A stretch of DNA of 44,836 nt, taken from assembly GCA_025360525.1 (NCBI GenBank), contig JANYCA010000011.1, forward strand, positions 1-44,836, given 5' to 3'. The stretch comes from Chitinophagaceae bacterium. GTDB lineage: Bacteria > Bacteroidota > Bacteroidia > Chitinophagales > Chitinophagaceae. Below the pieces are notes generated by a model. That model was not told the DNA's origin. It made no database searches and saw only the letters and a program-made list of their open reading frames with translations. Below are positions 1 through 8,630 of this stretch, in pieces (position 1 is the stretch's first letter; each line of letters begins with the position of its first letter). The position numbers were made by a program, and so were the translations under genes.

Positions 1-60
1 TCGCCGGTTGAGATGGTGGCTGTTTTTGGTTTAAAAACTAAAAATAATAAGTATCGATAG
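1..60 (+). CDS. possible 3' end of a gene cut by the window edge
   Basis: Frame 1 is open from the first base to a TAG at 58-60 and gives 19 residues beginning SPVEMVAVFG. The other two forward frames close earlier. The SPVEMV stretch resembles a motif near the C-terminus of M42-family aminopeptidases, and from memory such genes can lie next to DUF4294 genes in this phylum, but 19 residues are far too few to assign a family. Treat it as a possible gene tail only. Confidence 0.3.
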   Translation, partial: SPVEMVAVFGLKTKNNKYR

Positions 61-97
61 ATAAACTGACAAGCTTTGTATCTAAAAAGGTTATGTT

Positions 98-135
98 GGC
101 TTTTTTGCAGCCATACTGCGTAGCTAATTTGAAAT
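98..135 (+). repeat. dispersed 38-bp repeat, copy 1
   Basis: This stretch matches 11803-11840 at 34 of 38 positions, including the invariant core TGCGTAGCTAATTT. It opens with GGCTTTTTT and then CAGCC, which can form a small GGCT/AGCC hairpin. Both copies lie in gaps upstream of a plus-strand gene (start codons at 211 and 11886). I do not recognise the element. Confidence 0.6.
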
Positions 136-210
136 GCACCCTAATTTTACCATCCTTAACAACCTGATTTTATTTGTAAGAAGAGATTTAGTAAATTTAC
201 AATACCGACA

Positions 211-819
211 ATGAAAAAATACTGCTTTACTTGTATCGTTATTGTATTCCTACTGCTAGCTGCAGGGCATGTGAGTGCACAGCAAGGGGTAAATGATACC
301 CTTGTTACAGGTGCAATCGTTTACATGGGTGATACCATTGAGGCAAAGACGCTGCCCTTTGTTTCACTTTTTAGCAGGTTAACCGATGCACAGCGCAGAG
401 CCCGGGCGGAGTGGACAAGGCTAAGAAATGCCATTTATGTAACCTTTCCTTACGCAAAGCGGGCTGGTTTGGTGATGAATGATGTTAATGCACACCTGGT
501 GGGGATTACCGATAAGGATAAAAGAAAAAAATACATCAATTCCAGAGAAAAGGAATTAAAGCGGGAGTTTGCTGATCCGCTTACCAACTTGTCTATCTAC
601 CAAGGCAAAGTGTTGATGAAACTGATTAATCGGGAAACGGGTAATAATTGTTATGAGATTATAAAAGAATACAAAGGCGGCTTTCTTGCAAGATTTTACC
701 AGACCGTTGCGTTTTTCTTTGGAACCAATTTGAAACAAGCTTACGATAAAGCAGGCAACGATGCCGAAATGGAAAAAATTGTGCAGGAAGTTGAAAGAAT
801 GTACGGATACCGAAGTTAA
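211..819 (+). CDS. DUF4294 domain-containing protein, exported
   Basis: This 202-residue protein starts with a hydrophobic signal peptide (about residues 1-24, ending VSAQQ), so it is probably exported. The rest matches my memory of the DUF4294 family, which is largely restricted to Bacteroidota: a conserved LPFVSLFSRLTDAQRRA segment near residue 48, then basic, helix-rich sequence to a charged C-terminus. No catalytic motif is visible and the family has no established function that I know of. It stands alone, 161 bp before bshB1. The ATG at 211 is chosen because the signal peptide follows directly; no Shine-Dalgarno sequence precedes it, as is usual in this phylum. Confidence 0.85.
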   Translation: MKKYCFTCIVIVFLLLAAGHVSAQQGVNDTLVTGAIVYMGDTIEAKTLPFVSLFSRLTDAQRRARAEWTRLRNAIYVTFPYAKRAGLVMNDVNAHLVGITDKDKRKKYINSREKELKREFADPLTNLSIYQGKVLMKLINRETGNNCYEIIKEYKGGFLARFYQTVAFFFGTNLKQAYDKAGNDAEMEKIVQEVERMYGYRS

Positions 820-917
820 AACCGCTTGTAATAAATTATTAACACAGAAAGTTCCTTGTTAATTTTTCCTTTTTTTCAGTGTTGTAAAATAGTAAGATCT
901 ATTGCATTTCCTCATAG

Positions 918-925
918 TAACTTCG
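918..925 (+). promoter_or_regulatory. possible -7 box upstream of bshB1
   Basis: TAACTTCG matches the Bacteroidota -7 consensus TAnnTTTG at all but one position and is followed by CAC, as are the boxes at 1753 and 22043. It lies 56 nt before the bshB1 start. No -33 TTG at the usual spacing was found, so this is weak. Confidence 0.3.
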
Positions 926-980
926 CACATCACAGCTTAAAGAACATCGTTCACCAATCAACATCAATCGATCTCAATAA

Positions 981-1709
981 ATGAAATTAGATGTCCTGGC
1001 CATTGCGGCCCATCCGGATGATGCGGAACTTTCCTGCAGCGGGGTTTTGCTTAACGAAAAGTTAAAAGGTAAAAAAACCGGGATCGTAGATCTTACCCAA
1101 GGAGAACTTGGTACAAGGGGTACAGCAGCTATTAGAAAGGCAGAAGCAGCCCTGGCTGCTGTTATTTTACAATTAGATGTGCGGGACAACCTGCAACTGG
1201 CAGATGGTTTTTTTACACACAGTGAAGAAAGTCTGAAAAAAGTAATACAGGCTGTACGGAAATACCAGCCCGAAATCATCTTGTGCAACGCCCCGGAAGA
1301 CCGCCACCCTGATCATGGCAAAGGAGCTTCACTGGCTGAAGACGCTGCTTTCTTAGCAGGACTTAGAAAGATTGAAACCTATGATGAGGGTGTGTTACAG
1401 CCCATTTGGAAACCTTCCTATGTATTTAATTATATACAGGACAGATACCTGCATCCCAATTTTGTGGTGGATATTACCGACGTGATGGACAAAAAAATTG
1501 AATCCATAAAAGCCTATGGAACCCAGTTTTTTAATCCCAATCTAAATGAGCCGCAAACCTATATTTCCACGCCGGAATTTATTGATGGGATTGTACACAG
1601 GGCAAGTATGTTAGGTAAAATGATTGGAGTTAAATATGCCGAAGGGTTTATCAGCAAAAAAATGATTGGCATCCAGGATTTTGATGCCTTGGTTAAACAA
1701 ATTACCTAA
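981..1709 (+). CDS. bshB1: bacillithiol biosynthesis deacetylase BshB1
   Basis: This is a 242-residue zinc-dependent deacetylase of the LmbE/PIG-L family. The family's zinc motif AHPDD is at residues 10-14 and the second metal motif HPDH at 109-112. The LTQGELGTRGT segment near residue 38 is characteristic of the BshB1 branch. Family knowledge: BshB removes acetate from GlcNAc-malate to give GlcN-malate, the second step of bacillithiol synthesis, after BshA and before BshC adds cysteine. Neither bshA nor bshC is in the window, but a bacillithiol transferase homologue is at 23699, so the pathway is plausible here. The length is normal for the family. The protein has no signal peptide and should be cytoplasmic. 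Confidence 0.93.
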   Translation: MKLDVLAIAAHPDDAELSCSGVLLNEKLKGKKTGIVDLTQGELGTRGTAAIRKAEAALAAVILQLDVRDNLQLADGFFTHSEESLKKVIQAVRKYQPEIILCNAPEDRHPDHGKGASLAEDAAFLAGLRKIETYDEGVLQPIWKPSYVFNYIQDRYLHPNFVVDITDVMDKKIESIKAYGTQFFNPNLNEPQTYISTPEFIDGIVHRASMLGKMIGVKYAEGFISKKMIGIQDFDALVKQIT

Positions 1710-1752
1710 TAGGAATGTTGAACAAAAAGCATCGGAATCTTTAAATATAGTG

Positions 1753-1760
1753 TAGTTTGC
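1753..1760 (+). promoter_or_regulatory. possible -7 box upstream of the desaturase
   Basis: TAGTTTGC resembles the Bacteroidota -7 element with one spacer base instead of two. The same form (TAnTTTGC) occurs before other genes at 13043 and 22043. It lies 20 nt before the ATG at 1781. No convincing -33 element was found. Confidence 0.35.
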
Positions 1761-1780
1761 ACTCCAATAAATTCTAGTTA

Positions 1781-2854
1781 ATGGCAACTCCAAAATTCAT
1801 AAATAGCAACAACACCTTTCAGCAGGAATTAAAAAGAAGGGTAAATCAATATTTTGAAGATAACAATAAATCTTCTACGGGTAATTTTAGTTTGTTTTTT
1901 AAAGCAATCTTTTTTTTCGCTTCCTATTTAGCATTATATGTGCATCTGGTCTATTTCACCCCAACGGCCTGGCTCGCAGTATTAGAATGTATACTGATGG
2001 GGGGATTTACAGCTGCTATTGGTTTTAATGTAATGCACGATGGTGGCCACGGTAGCTTCAGTAAAAATAAATTGGTAAACAAGCTCGCTGCTTTTTCAGT
2101 AAATTTTTTGGGTGCAAGTCATATCATGTGGAAAATGAAGCACAATATCATTCATCACACCTACACTAATATTGATGGAGTAGACGATGATATTGAAATT
2201 AAACCATTTCTTCGTATGTGCAGCACACAAAAGCGTTACAAGATGCACAGGTTTCAGCACTATTATGTTTGGTTTTTGTACACCTTGCTACATCTTATTT
2301 GGGTTTTTCAAACAGATTATAAAAAATATTTCTCTAAAAAAATAGGTTCTGTTCCATTAACAAAAATGAGTATGCAGCAACATATTGGATTTTGGGGTGC
2401 CAAAGTTGGGTACGCCATTGTGTTTATGGTAATTCCAATTATTAAATTGGGATTTTTTCAATGGGCAATTGGTTTCTTAATTGTAAGTATGGTTACTGGT
2501 TTTGTTATCAGCATTGTTTTTCAGCTGGCGCATACGGTGGAACATTTGGAGTTTCCTGTTCCCGAAGTATTAACCCAAAAAATTGAAAACGAATGGGCTA
2601 TTCACCAGGTACAAACTACCGCTAATTTTGCTACCAAAAATAAATTTTTGAGCTGGTTGGTTGGTGGATTAAATTTCCAGATTGAACATCATTTGTTCCC
2701 TAAAATTTCACATATACATTATCCTGCCATCAGCAAAATAATTAAGCAAACCTGCGCAGACTTTAATATTCAATACGTTGAATTTAAGAGAATGCGCCAT
2801 GCGGTTGCGTCACATGCATTGTATCTCCGCAGAATGGGTAAAGCAATAGCATAA
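1781..2854 (+). CDS. membrane fatty acid desaturase (acyl-lipid/acyl-CoA type)
   Basis: This 357-residue integral membrane di-iron desaturase shows the three histidine boxes of the family: HDGGH at residues 86-90, HNIIHH at 121-126, and QIEHH at 300-304. A glutamine in place of the first histidine of the third box is typical of 'front-end' desaturases such as delta-5 and delta-6 enzymes. No cytochrome b5 domain is fused, so an external electron donor is needed. Hydrophobic segments lie around residues 38-58, 66-82 and in the 205-250 region. It introduces a cis double bond into membrane fatty acids; the exact position cannot be read from sequence. It is probably its own transcription unit, with a good terminator directly after it. 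Confidence 0.88.
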   Translation: MATPKFINSNNTFQQELKRRVNQYFEDNNKSSTGNFSLFFKAIFFFASYLALYVHLVYFTPTAWLAVLECILMGGFTAAIGFNVMHDGGHGSFSKNKLVNKLAAFSVNFLGASHIMWKMKHNIIHHTYTNIDGVDDDIEIKPFLRMCSTQKRYKMHRFQHYYVWFLYTLLHLIWVFQTDYKKYFSKKIGSVPLTKMSMQQHIGFWGAKVGYAIVFMVIPIIKLGFFQWAIGFLIVSMVTGFVISIVFQLAHTVEHLEFPVPEVLTQKIENEWAIHQVQTTANFATKNKFLSWLVGGLNFQIEHHLFPKISHIHYPAISKIIKQTCADFNIQYVEFKRMRHAVASHALYLRRMGKAIA

Positions 2855-2876
2855 CCAATTATTATTTTTTATATGA

Positions 2877-2910
2877 TGCCTTTGTAGTTATAAACACAAA
2901 GGCATTTTTT
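2877..2910 (+). terminator. rho-independent terminator after the desaturase
   Basis: A perfect 9-bp stem TGCCTTTGT/ACAAAGGCA (2877-2885 and 2896-2904) with a 10-nt loop is followed by six T. It starts 23 nt after the desaturase stop and precedes the DUF1003 gene. Confidence 0.85.
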
Positions 2911-2939
2911 ATTTTAACAACTTTAAAAATATATACAAA

Positions 2940-3359
2940 ATGGAGAATCTCGACTGGCATATTAAACACCAAAAATCATTAACCACCGGCGATAAAATAG
3001 CAGATATAGTATCTCACGGAATGGGGTCATGGACTTTTATCATTTGGCAAACCATTATTGTGGTAATATGGATGCTGATGAACGTTATTGGTTTTATAAA
3101 ACATTGGGATGCCTATCCGTTCATATTGCTCAACCTTATTTTTTCTACCCAGGCAGCATATGCAGCGCCCATTATTATGATGAGCCAAAAAAGACAGACA
3201 GACCGGGACAGGGTGCAGGCACAGGACGATTACAACACTAATATTGAAGCAAAAAAAGAAATTGAAGCATTACAACTACAATTAAGTAAACTGGAGACTG
3301 AGAAACTGGATAAGATTATTCAATTACTGGAAGGCAGGCAAGTCAATAAAGCCACTTAA
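2940..3359 (+). CDS. DUF1003 domain-containing small membrane protein
   Basis: The 139 residues fit DUF1003: an N-terminal cytoplasmic segment with GDKIADIVSHGMGSWTF, two transmembrane helices (about residues 32-52 and 60-82), then a charged DRDRVQAQDDYNTNIEAKKEIEAL region that should form a coiled coil to the end. The family is widespread in bacteria and its function is not established, so no role is given. It is separated from the desaturase by a terminator and from glnS by 110 bp, so it is probably transcribed alone. Confidence 0.85.
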   Translation: MENLDWHIKHQKSLTTGDKIADIVSHGMGSWTFIIWQTIIVVIWMLMNVIGFIKHWDAYPFILLNLIFSTQAAYAAPIIMMSQKRQTDRDRVQAQDDYNTNIEAKKEIEALQLQLSKLETEKLDKIIQLLEGRQVNKAT

Positions 3360-3378
3360 ATTTTTTGAGAAAGAATAG

Positions 3379-3420
3379 TTGCTTTTTAAACAGCGGACAT
3401 TGGGCGGTATAAAAAAGCAA
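3379..3420 (+). repeat. inverted repeat between the DUF1003 gene and glnS
   Basis: TTGCTTTTTA (3379-3388) and TAAAAAAGCAA (3410-3420) are complementary apart from one extra base, and TTGGTTTTT follows. It could serve as a weak terminator for the DUF1003 gene. The long, AT-rich structure makes that uncertain. Confidence 0.3.
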
Positions 3421-3469
3421 TTGGTTTTTACACTGCCACAGATTGTGTAAATTGCGGCACAAATAATAA

Positions 3470-5134
3470 ATGATGATTGAAGAAAAGAGCTTGAATTTCA
3501 TAGAAGAGATTATTGAAAAGGATTTGAAAAGTGGAAAATACACATCCATACTCACCCGTTTTCCGCCAGAACCCAATGGATATTTACATATTGGCCATGC
3601 AAAAAGTATTTGCTTAAATTTTGGACTTGGCATTAAGTATGGCGGGCAAACCAATTTACGCTTTGATGATACCAATCCTACCAAAGAAGAAACAGAATAT
3701 GTTGACAGTATTAAGGAAGACATTCAATGGCTTGGCTTTACCTGGGCCAGGGAATTGTATGCAAGTGATTATTTTGATCAACTGTATTTGTTTGCAGAAA
3801 AGCTTATTGAAAAAGGATTTGCGTATGTGGATGATTCCACAGCTGAAGAAATAGCAACCTTAAAAGGCACACCCACAACACCGGGAAAAGATTGCTTTTA
3901 CCGCAGCAGAAGTGTTGCAGACAATTTGCAGTTATTCAGGGAAATGAAGGCCGGAAAATACCAGGATGGCGAAAAGGTTTTGAGAGCAAAAATTGATATG
4001 ACAGCTAACAATATGCACATGCGTGACCCTATCATTTACCGCATAAAACATGCTCACCACCACCGTACCGGCGATAACTGGTGCATTTACCCCATGTACG
4101 ATTTTGCCCACGGGCAAAGCGATAGTATTGAAAAAATAACCCACAGCATTTGTACGCTTGAGTTTATTCCGCACCGGGAGTTATATGATTGGCTGATTGA
4201 AAAACTCGAAATATTCCCTTCTACGCAATATGAATTTGCAAGGCTTAATATGACTTACACCGTAATGAGCAAGCGCAAACTATTACAACTGGTTGAGGAA
4301 GGTTATGTGACCTCGTGGGACGATCCCCGGATGCCTACCATTAGTGGTATGCGGCGCCGAGGATATACAGCAGAAAGTATCCGGAATTTTTGCGACAGAA
4401 TTGGCATTGCCAAAAGGGAAAACATGATTGACATTAGTTTGCTGGAATTTTGTGTGAGGGAAGATCTCAACAAAAAAGCGCCCCGTGTAATGGCTGTGCT
4501 GGATCCTTTAAAACTAATAATTATCAATTATCCCGAAGGACAAACAGAAGATTTGTTGAGTGAGAATGGACCCGAGGAAAGTTTTGGTACCCGCCTGGTT
4601 CCGTTTAGCAAGGAATTATGGATAGAAGCAGAGGACTTTATGGAAGTGCCTGCCAAAAAATATTTCCGGCTGGCACCGGGTGCAAACGTTCGTTTAAAAA
4701 GTGCCTACATTGTACAATGCGATAGTTTTGTAAAAGATGGAAACGGTAAAGTAACAGCAATACATTGTACCTATTTTCCTGACAGTAAAAGTGGGAACGA
4801 TACAAGTGGAATTGTTGTAAAAGGAACCATTCATTGGGTAAGTGCGGTGCATGCATTAAAGGCATCTATCCGTTTATACAATCGTTTGCTGCAGGTAGAA
4901 AACCCTTCTGCAGAGGAAGGCGATTTTAAATCTTACATCAACCCTCAATCATTACAGGTAATTGATACAGCATATGTAGAACCTTCTTTGCTGCATGCTC
5001 CCATACACAGCGGCTACCAATTTATACGTAAAGGTTATTTCTGTTTGGATAAGGACAGCACTGCTACTGAATTAATTTTTAACAGAACGGTGACTTTAAA
5101 AGACGCCTGGGCAAAGGAAACGAAGAAAAACTAA
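3470..5134 (+). CDS. glnS: glutamine-tRNA ligase
   Basis: This is a 554-residue class I aminoacyl-tRNA synthetase. The first signature appears as GYLHIGHAKS with HIGH at residues 40-43, and the second as VMSKRKL with MSKRK at 266-270, the usual GlnRS variant of KMSKS. The segment DDPRMPTISGMRRRGYT is typical of GlnRS and separates it from GluRS. The C-terminal half (from about residue 345) is the beta-barrel anticodon-binding part. It charges tRNA-Gln with glutamine in the cytoplasm, so this organism need not rely only on the GatCAB route. Two adjacent ATGs at 3470 and 3473 are equally possible starts. A tRNA-Cys gene lies downstream on the other strand. Confidence 0.96.
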   Translation: MMIEEKSLNFIEEIIEKDLKSGKYTSILTRFPPEPNGYLHIGHAKSICLNFGLGIKYGGQTNLRFDDTNPTKEETEYVDSIKEDIQWLGFTWARELYASDYFDQLYLFAEKLIEKGFAYVDDSTAEEIATLKGTPTTPGKDCFYRSRSVADNLQLFREMKAGKYQDGEKVLRAKIDMTANNMHMRDPIIYRIKHAHHHRTGDNWCIYPMYDFAHGQSDSIEKITHSICTLEFIPHRELYDWLIEKLEIFPSTQYEFARLNMTYTVMSKRKLLQLVEEGYVTSWDDPRMPTISGMRRRGYTAESIRNFCDRIGIAKRENMIDISLLEFCVREDLNKKAPRVMAVLDPLKLIIINYPEGQTEDLLSENGPEESFGTRLVPFSKELWIEAEDFMEVPAKKYFRLAPGANVRLKSAYIVQCDSFVKDGNGKVTAIHCTYFPDSKSGNDTSGIVVKGTIHWVSAVHALKASIRLYNRLLQVENPSAEEGDFKSYINPQSLQVIDTAYVEPSLLHAPIHSGYQFIRKGYFCLDKDSTATELIFNRTVTLKDAWAKETKKN

Positions 5135-5277
5135 GAGCTGTTTTTATTGAGTAAATAAGGTATCGTTTTGTACAAGTCATGTTGCACAATGGTATGCCGT
5201 AAAAGGGAGTGACACAACGATGATGACCATAGCTGTAGTTTTAGCTGGCGCAAAAAAACTAATAATTTAAGAAACGG

Positions 5278-5682
5278 CTAGGTATTTTTTTTGGGAGGTA
5301 ATTTTAAATCGGGTAATGCAGCCGCAACCAACATCACAATTGTAGAAATAAGCATTAAATAAATGCCTGCTCTTTTTTCGGGGCAATAAGCATTGTAGCA
5401 GGAAGTAAAAAGTATATAGCTTTTTATGGCATAGCCAACTCCAATGGCGCATACAAAAAGGTTGATTCTTTTAGCCCATATTTTTGGCAACAACATCAGC
5501 GTTAAAGCAATTAATGCAATCAATACAAGGAATTTACCGGGCCTGCCATATTGGTTTTGGTAAGAATAAAAACCTGTAAATGATTGGCCGATATCCGAAT
5601 AGTAAGCCCATGGTATAAAGCAGGCAATAATTAAAACAACACAGGCGATTATCCCGAGGGGACGTAATTTTTTTATAAGCAT
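5278..5682 (-). CDS. small membrane protein of unknown function
   Basis: The 134 residues contain about four hydrophobic segments (roughly 8-24, 48-66, 72-88 and 105-122), so it is an integral membrane protein. No family is recognised. The frame stays open upstream through the tRNA-Cys gene, but those codons overlap the tRNA and its terminator, so I place the start at the internal ATG at 5682 (MLIKKLRPLG), which begins directly before the first membrane helix. This start lies only 9 nt past the tRNA terminator T-run. The gene may be expressed by read-through from the tRNA promoter or from a promoter hidden in the terminator. A paired Cys region (SCYNAYCPE) sits between helices 3 and 4. Confidence 0.6.
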   Translation of the reverse strand: MLIKKLRPLGIIACVVLIIACFIPWAYYSDIGQSFTGFYSYQNQYGRPGKFLVLIALIALTLMLLPKIWAKRINLFVCAIGVGYAIKSYILFTSCYNAYCPEKRAGIYLMLISTIVMLVAAALPDLKLPPKKNT

Positions 5683-5690
5683 AAAATATA

Positions 5691-5720
5691 TAAAAATCCC
5701 TCCCCGGATTGGAGAGGGAT
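5691..5720 (-). terminator. rho-independent terminator of tRNA-Cys
   Basis: On the minus strand, ATCCCTCTCC and GGGGAGGGAT form a 10-bp stem (one G-T pair) around a 5-nt loop, followed by TTTTAT. The stem begins 5 nt after the tRNA 3' end. Its CCCTCTCC/GGAGAGGG core resembles the hairpin at 11747-11770. Confidence 0.8.
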
Positions 5721-5725
5721 TCAGG

Positions 5726-5796
5726 AGGTTCCGAGCAGATTCGAACTGCTGTAGAAGCTTTTGCAGAGCTTTGCCTAGCCACTCGGCCACAGAACC
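5726..5796 (-). tRNA. tRNA-Cys (GCA)
   Basis: The reverse complement folds as a 71-nt cloverleaf. The acceptor stem pairs GGTTCTG with CGGAACC, with one T-G pair. The anticodon stem AAGCT/AGCTT encloses the loop CTGCAAA with anticodon GCA. The T-arm is AGCAG-TTCGAAT-CTGCT. The discriminator base is U, the identity base for cysteine tRNAs, and the CCA end is not encoded. It is followed by a strong terminator. Confidence 0.96.
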
Positions 5797-5928
5797 AATT
5801 CATCACTAAAATCATCTAACTATTAATCGAATTAAAAGCAGATTTATTTTAGAGATCGCAAAAATAAGGGTTTTTTTTAATCAAAAATCTAAATCTAAAT
5901 GCGAAATTCGGTTTTCAATAAATTAACC

Positions 5929-6804
5929 ATGCAAAGGATCGCAGAATCAGAATTAATTATCAACAATCGTGGCGCTGTTTACCACCTCGATTGCAGACCG
6001 GAGGAAATTGCGCAAACAATTATAACGGTTGGTGATCCGGACAGGGTTAAAGAAGTGAGCAAACATTTTGATACAATCGAATGTAAAAATCAGCACAGAG
6101 AATTTGTTACACATACCGGTTACATGGGCAGGAAAAGAATTAGTTGTGTAAGCACAGGCATTGGTCCCGATAATATTGATATTGTATTTAATGAAATAGA
6201 TGCATTGGTAAATATTGATTTTGAAACAAGACAAATAAAGGAGCAACTAACCGTATTGAATTTTATCCGCTTTGGCACTTCCGGCTCATTGCAGGAGAAT
6301 ATTCCGGTGGATAGTTTTGTTGTAAGTACCCACGGACTGGGCCTCGATAACCTGCTTAACTTTTATCGCCTGCAATACAATGAAGAAGAGCAGCAACTGC
6401 TGCAGGCTTTTAATAATCATACCCAACTTAGTGCCGGCAATCTTTCGCCATATATCTGTATGGCAAGCGGCTTTTTATTAAAACATTTTACAGCTAATTA
6501 TCACCATGGTATTACTGCAACTTGCCCTGGATTTTTTGGTCCGCAGGGCAGGGTATTACGACTGGGATTAGCCTATCCAAACCTGGTTGACCAGCTGAGT
6601 TCATTCGATTTTGGCAGTCATCGCATTACCAATTTTGAGATGGAAACGTCTGCTATATATGGTTTGGGCAGGGCGCTTGGTCATAACAGTCTTAGCATTA
6701 GCGCCATTGTTGCCAACCGCATCCGGAAAGAATTTTCAAAAGATGGGAACAAAGCAGTTGAAAATTTAATTACCCAATCTTTAGCTGTTTTAAGTAGTAT
6801 GTAA
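5929..6804 (+). CDS. nucleoside phosphorylase (uridine phosphorylase-like)
   Basis: This 291-residue enzyme belongs to the PNP/UDP phosphorylase superfamily. The phosphate-binding GDPDRV motif occurs near residue 36, CVSTGIGPDNIDIVFNE near 82, a GTSGSLQ segment near 120, and NFEMETSAIYGLG near 236, where the Glu-Met-Glu is expected to bind the ribose. Family members split nucleosides with phosphate to ribose-1-phosphate and base for salvage; whether uridine or a purine is used is not decidable here. I start at the ATG at 5929 (MQRIAESELI) because homologues as I remember them begin this way. An in-frame ATG at 5899 would add ten residues. The protein has no signal peptide. Confidence 0.85.
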   Translation: MQRIAESELIINNRGAVYHLDCRPEEIAQTIITVGDPDRVKEVSKHFDTIECKNQHREFVTHTGYMGRKRISCVSTGIGPDNIDIVFNEIDALVNIDFETRQIKEQLTVLNFIRFGTSGSLQENIPVDSFVVSTHGLGLDNLLNFYRLQYNEEEQQLLQAFNNHTQLSAGNLSPYICMASGFLLKHFTANYHHGITATCPGFFGPQGRVLRLGLAYPNLVDQLSSFDFGSHRITNFEMETSAIYGLGRALGHNSLSISAIVANRIRKEFSKDGNKAVENLITQSLAVLSSM

Positions 6805-6848
6805 TTTACTTTTCCTAAAAAATAATCTATTAAAATAAACCACCAGAA

Positions 6849-8447
6849 ATGAAAAAAGCAATTCTTAGTTTTGTATTGTCCGTGCTTTTAAATGTTGTAT
6901 TTGCACAGGCAAATTTACCCGCCGATTATCTCAGCAAAGAATTTCACAAAGGGAGAAGGGATGAATTTAGAAAGCTGATGCCGACCAATTCGGTTGCAGT
7001 AATTTTTGCTTATCCGGAAAGAACTTTTTCCAGGGATATCAGTTATCAATATCACCCTAATCCGGATTTATATTATCTCTCGGGCTATAAAGAATCCAAT
7101 GCTGTGTTACTTATTTTTAAAGAAAGTCAGCAAGCAAACAATCTTCAATACAATGAGTTAATATTTGTAAGGGATAGAGATAAGCTTGCTGAGACATGGA
7201 CTGGCAGGCGTTTAGGCATAGAAGGTACAAAAGAAAAACTGGGCTTTTCGGTCGTTTACACAACCAAGGAGTTTAATAATTTCCCTATCAATTTTAAAAA
7301 TTTTACTACGGTACTTTCCGCAGGTATTCCAACGGATATTAAAAATGATAATTCGGGTTATGATTTAGCAGGCCTTCTTAAAACGTTCAGGGAAAAAGCG
7401 GCTGTAAGTGACGAAGAAAGAACCCTGCACAATCTACAGCAAAGGTTAGCCACCAATACCAATATGCAAAACCTTGAACAAATGATTGCCGGCATAAAAA
7501 GAACGGCTGTAAACAATGAGAAAATATTGAATGACAGTTATATTCAACAGCTAATGGCAAAGCCGGATTCCGTGCAGCTTGAAGCCATTAAACTCAAATT
7601 GCTTTCACAGAAGGATGGGATGGATTTTTACAGAGAAATAATCACCGCATTGCGGCAAATTAAAACCGCCGAAGAAATGGTTGTATTCAGGAAAGCCATT
7701 AAAATTTCTGCCATTGCACATACAGAGGCCATGAAGGCTGTAACTGCTGATATGAGTGAAAATGAAGTGGATGGCATTCATCGGTATATTCATAAAAAAT
7801 ATGGTGCCGAAGATGAGGGTTACCCCACCATTGTGGGTGCTGGCGCTAATGGCTGTATTCTTCATTATGGAGAAAATAACAACACTAAAATTGACAATCA
7901 GTTATTGTTAATGGATGTAGGTGCAGAATATCATGGCTACTCTGCTGACATAACAAGAACTGTACCTGCAAATGGAAAATTTACAGCCGAACAAAAAGCA
8001 ATTTACGAACTGGTGTACGAGGCGCAGGAAGCTGTTTTTAAATTATGTAAAGAGGGAACACCCTTTGGAAATCTAAATAAAAAATCAACAGAAATTTTAG
8101 CAAATGGATTATTGAAATTAGGAGTAATAAAAGAATACGGTGAAGTAAGAACTTATTATCCCCATGGTTGCTCCCACTACTTAGGGTTAGATGTGCATGA
8201 TATTGGAGATAACCTTGGGCTGAAAGAAAATATGGTGATTACAGTTGAGCCGGGTATTTATATACCTGCCGGAAGCAATTGTGATAAAAAATGGTGGAAT
8301 ATTGGCGTTCGCATCGAAGATGATGTATTAATCGGCAGAGATAACTTCGAAATACTTTCAATTGATGCTGCCAGAAAATGGGATGATGTTGAGAAAGTAA
8401 CCCGTGAAAAAAGCAGGTTAAATGATATCAATTTGCCAAAGTTATAA
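6849..8447 (+). CDS. secreted Xaa-Pro aminopeptidase (M24B family)
   Basis: This 532-residue protein has a signal peptide (residues 1 to about 21, ending VVFAQA), an aminopeptidase P N-terminal domain (about 27-170), a linker, and a C-terminal 'pita-bread' M24 metallopeptidase domain (about 260-510). The metal ligands are visible in order: LLMDVGAEYHGYSADITRT (two Asp), HYLGLDVHD (His), TVEPGIY (Glu) and RIEDDVLI (Glu). It should cleave the first residue from peptides with proline in second position. The signal peptide suggests action in the periplasm or outside, in peptide feeding, whereas classical PepP is cytoplasmic. It follows the phosphorylase by 44 bp and could share its transcript. 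Confidence 0.9.
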   Translation: MKKAILSFVLSVLLNVVFAQANLPADYLSKEFHKGRRDEFRKLMPTNSVAVIFAYPERTFSRDISYQYHPNPDLYYLSGYKESNAVLLIFKESQQANNLQYNELIFVRDRDKLAETWTGRRLGIEGTKEKLGFSVVYTTKEFNNFPINFKNFTTVLSAGIPTDIKNDNSGYDLAGLLKTFREKAAVSDEERTLHNLQQRLATNTNMQNLEQMIAGIKRTAVNNEKILNDSYIQQLMAKPDSVQLEAIKLKLLSQKDGMDFYREIITALRQIKTAEEMVVFRKAIKISAIAHTEAMKAVTADMSENEVDGIHRYIHKKYGAEDEGYPTIVGAGANGCILHYGENNNTKIDNQLLLMDVGAEYHGYSADITRTVPANGKFTAEQKAIYELVYEAQEAVFKLCKEGTPFGNLNKKSTEILANGLLKLGVIKEYGEVRTYYPHGCSHYLGLDVHDIGDNLGLKENMVITVEPGIYIPAGSNCDKKWWNIGVRIEDDVLIGRDNFEILSIDAARKWDDVEKVTREKSRLNDINLPKL

Positions 8448-8462
8448 GATAGAATTATAGAT

Positions 8463-8470
8463 TAGTTTTG
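8463..8470 (+). promoter_or_regulatory. possible -7 box for dapF
   Basis: TAGTTTTG is an exact match to TAnnTTTG, followed by CA, in the gap after the aminopeptidase gene. It is 160 nt before dapF, a long leader. A TTTG 27 nt upstream is farther than the usual 19-21 nt spacing. Confidence 0.3.
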
Positions 8471-8478
8471 CAACGAAA

Positions 8479-8523
8479 AATACGCAGTCAGCAAATGAAT
8501 TCCAATTTTGTAATCTGCGTATT
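8479..8523. repeat. 9-bp perfect inverted repeat
   Basis: AATACGCAG (8479-8487) and CTGCGTATT (8515-8523) are perfect complements separated by 27 nt, between the peptidase gene and dapF. There is no T-run afterwards, so it is not a standard terminator. Confidence 0.35.
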
Positions 8524-8630
8524 CAATTCTTCAATTCCCAGAATTTAATTGAGTAGCAAAATGCTGATAGGTATTTTAATATCTTTTCACCTGCTTCTAA
8601 AACAAAAAAAGTAACACCAGGCATATTAAT

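Noticed and set aside
173..199. TTTG ... TAAATTTA as a promoter of the DUF4294 gene
   Set aside because: The spacer is only 15 nt and the last base of the -7 box is wrong, so it is no better than chance in AT-rich sequence.
3029..3241. 70-codon frame overlapping the DUF1003 gene
   Set aside because: It lies fully inside a well-supported gene in another frame and shows no protein features.
5683..5790. N-terminal extension of the small membrane protein through tRNA-Cys
   Set aside because: These 36 codons are the tRNA gene and its terminator read in one frame; the protein start at 5682 fits the first membrane helix.
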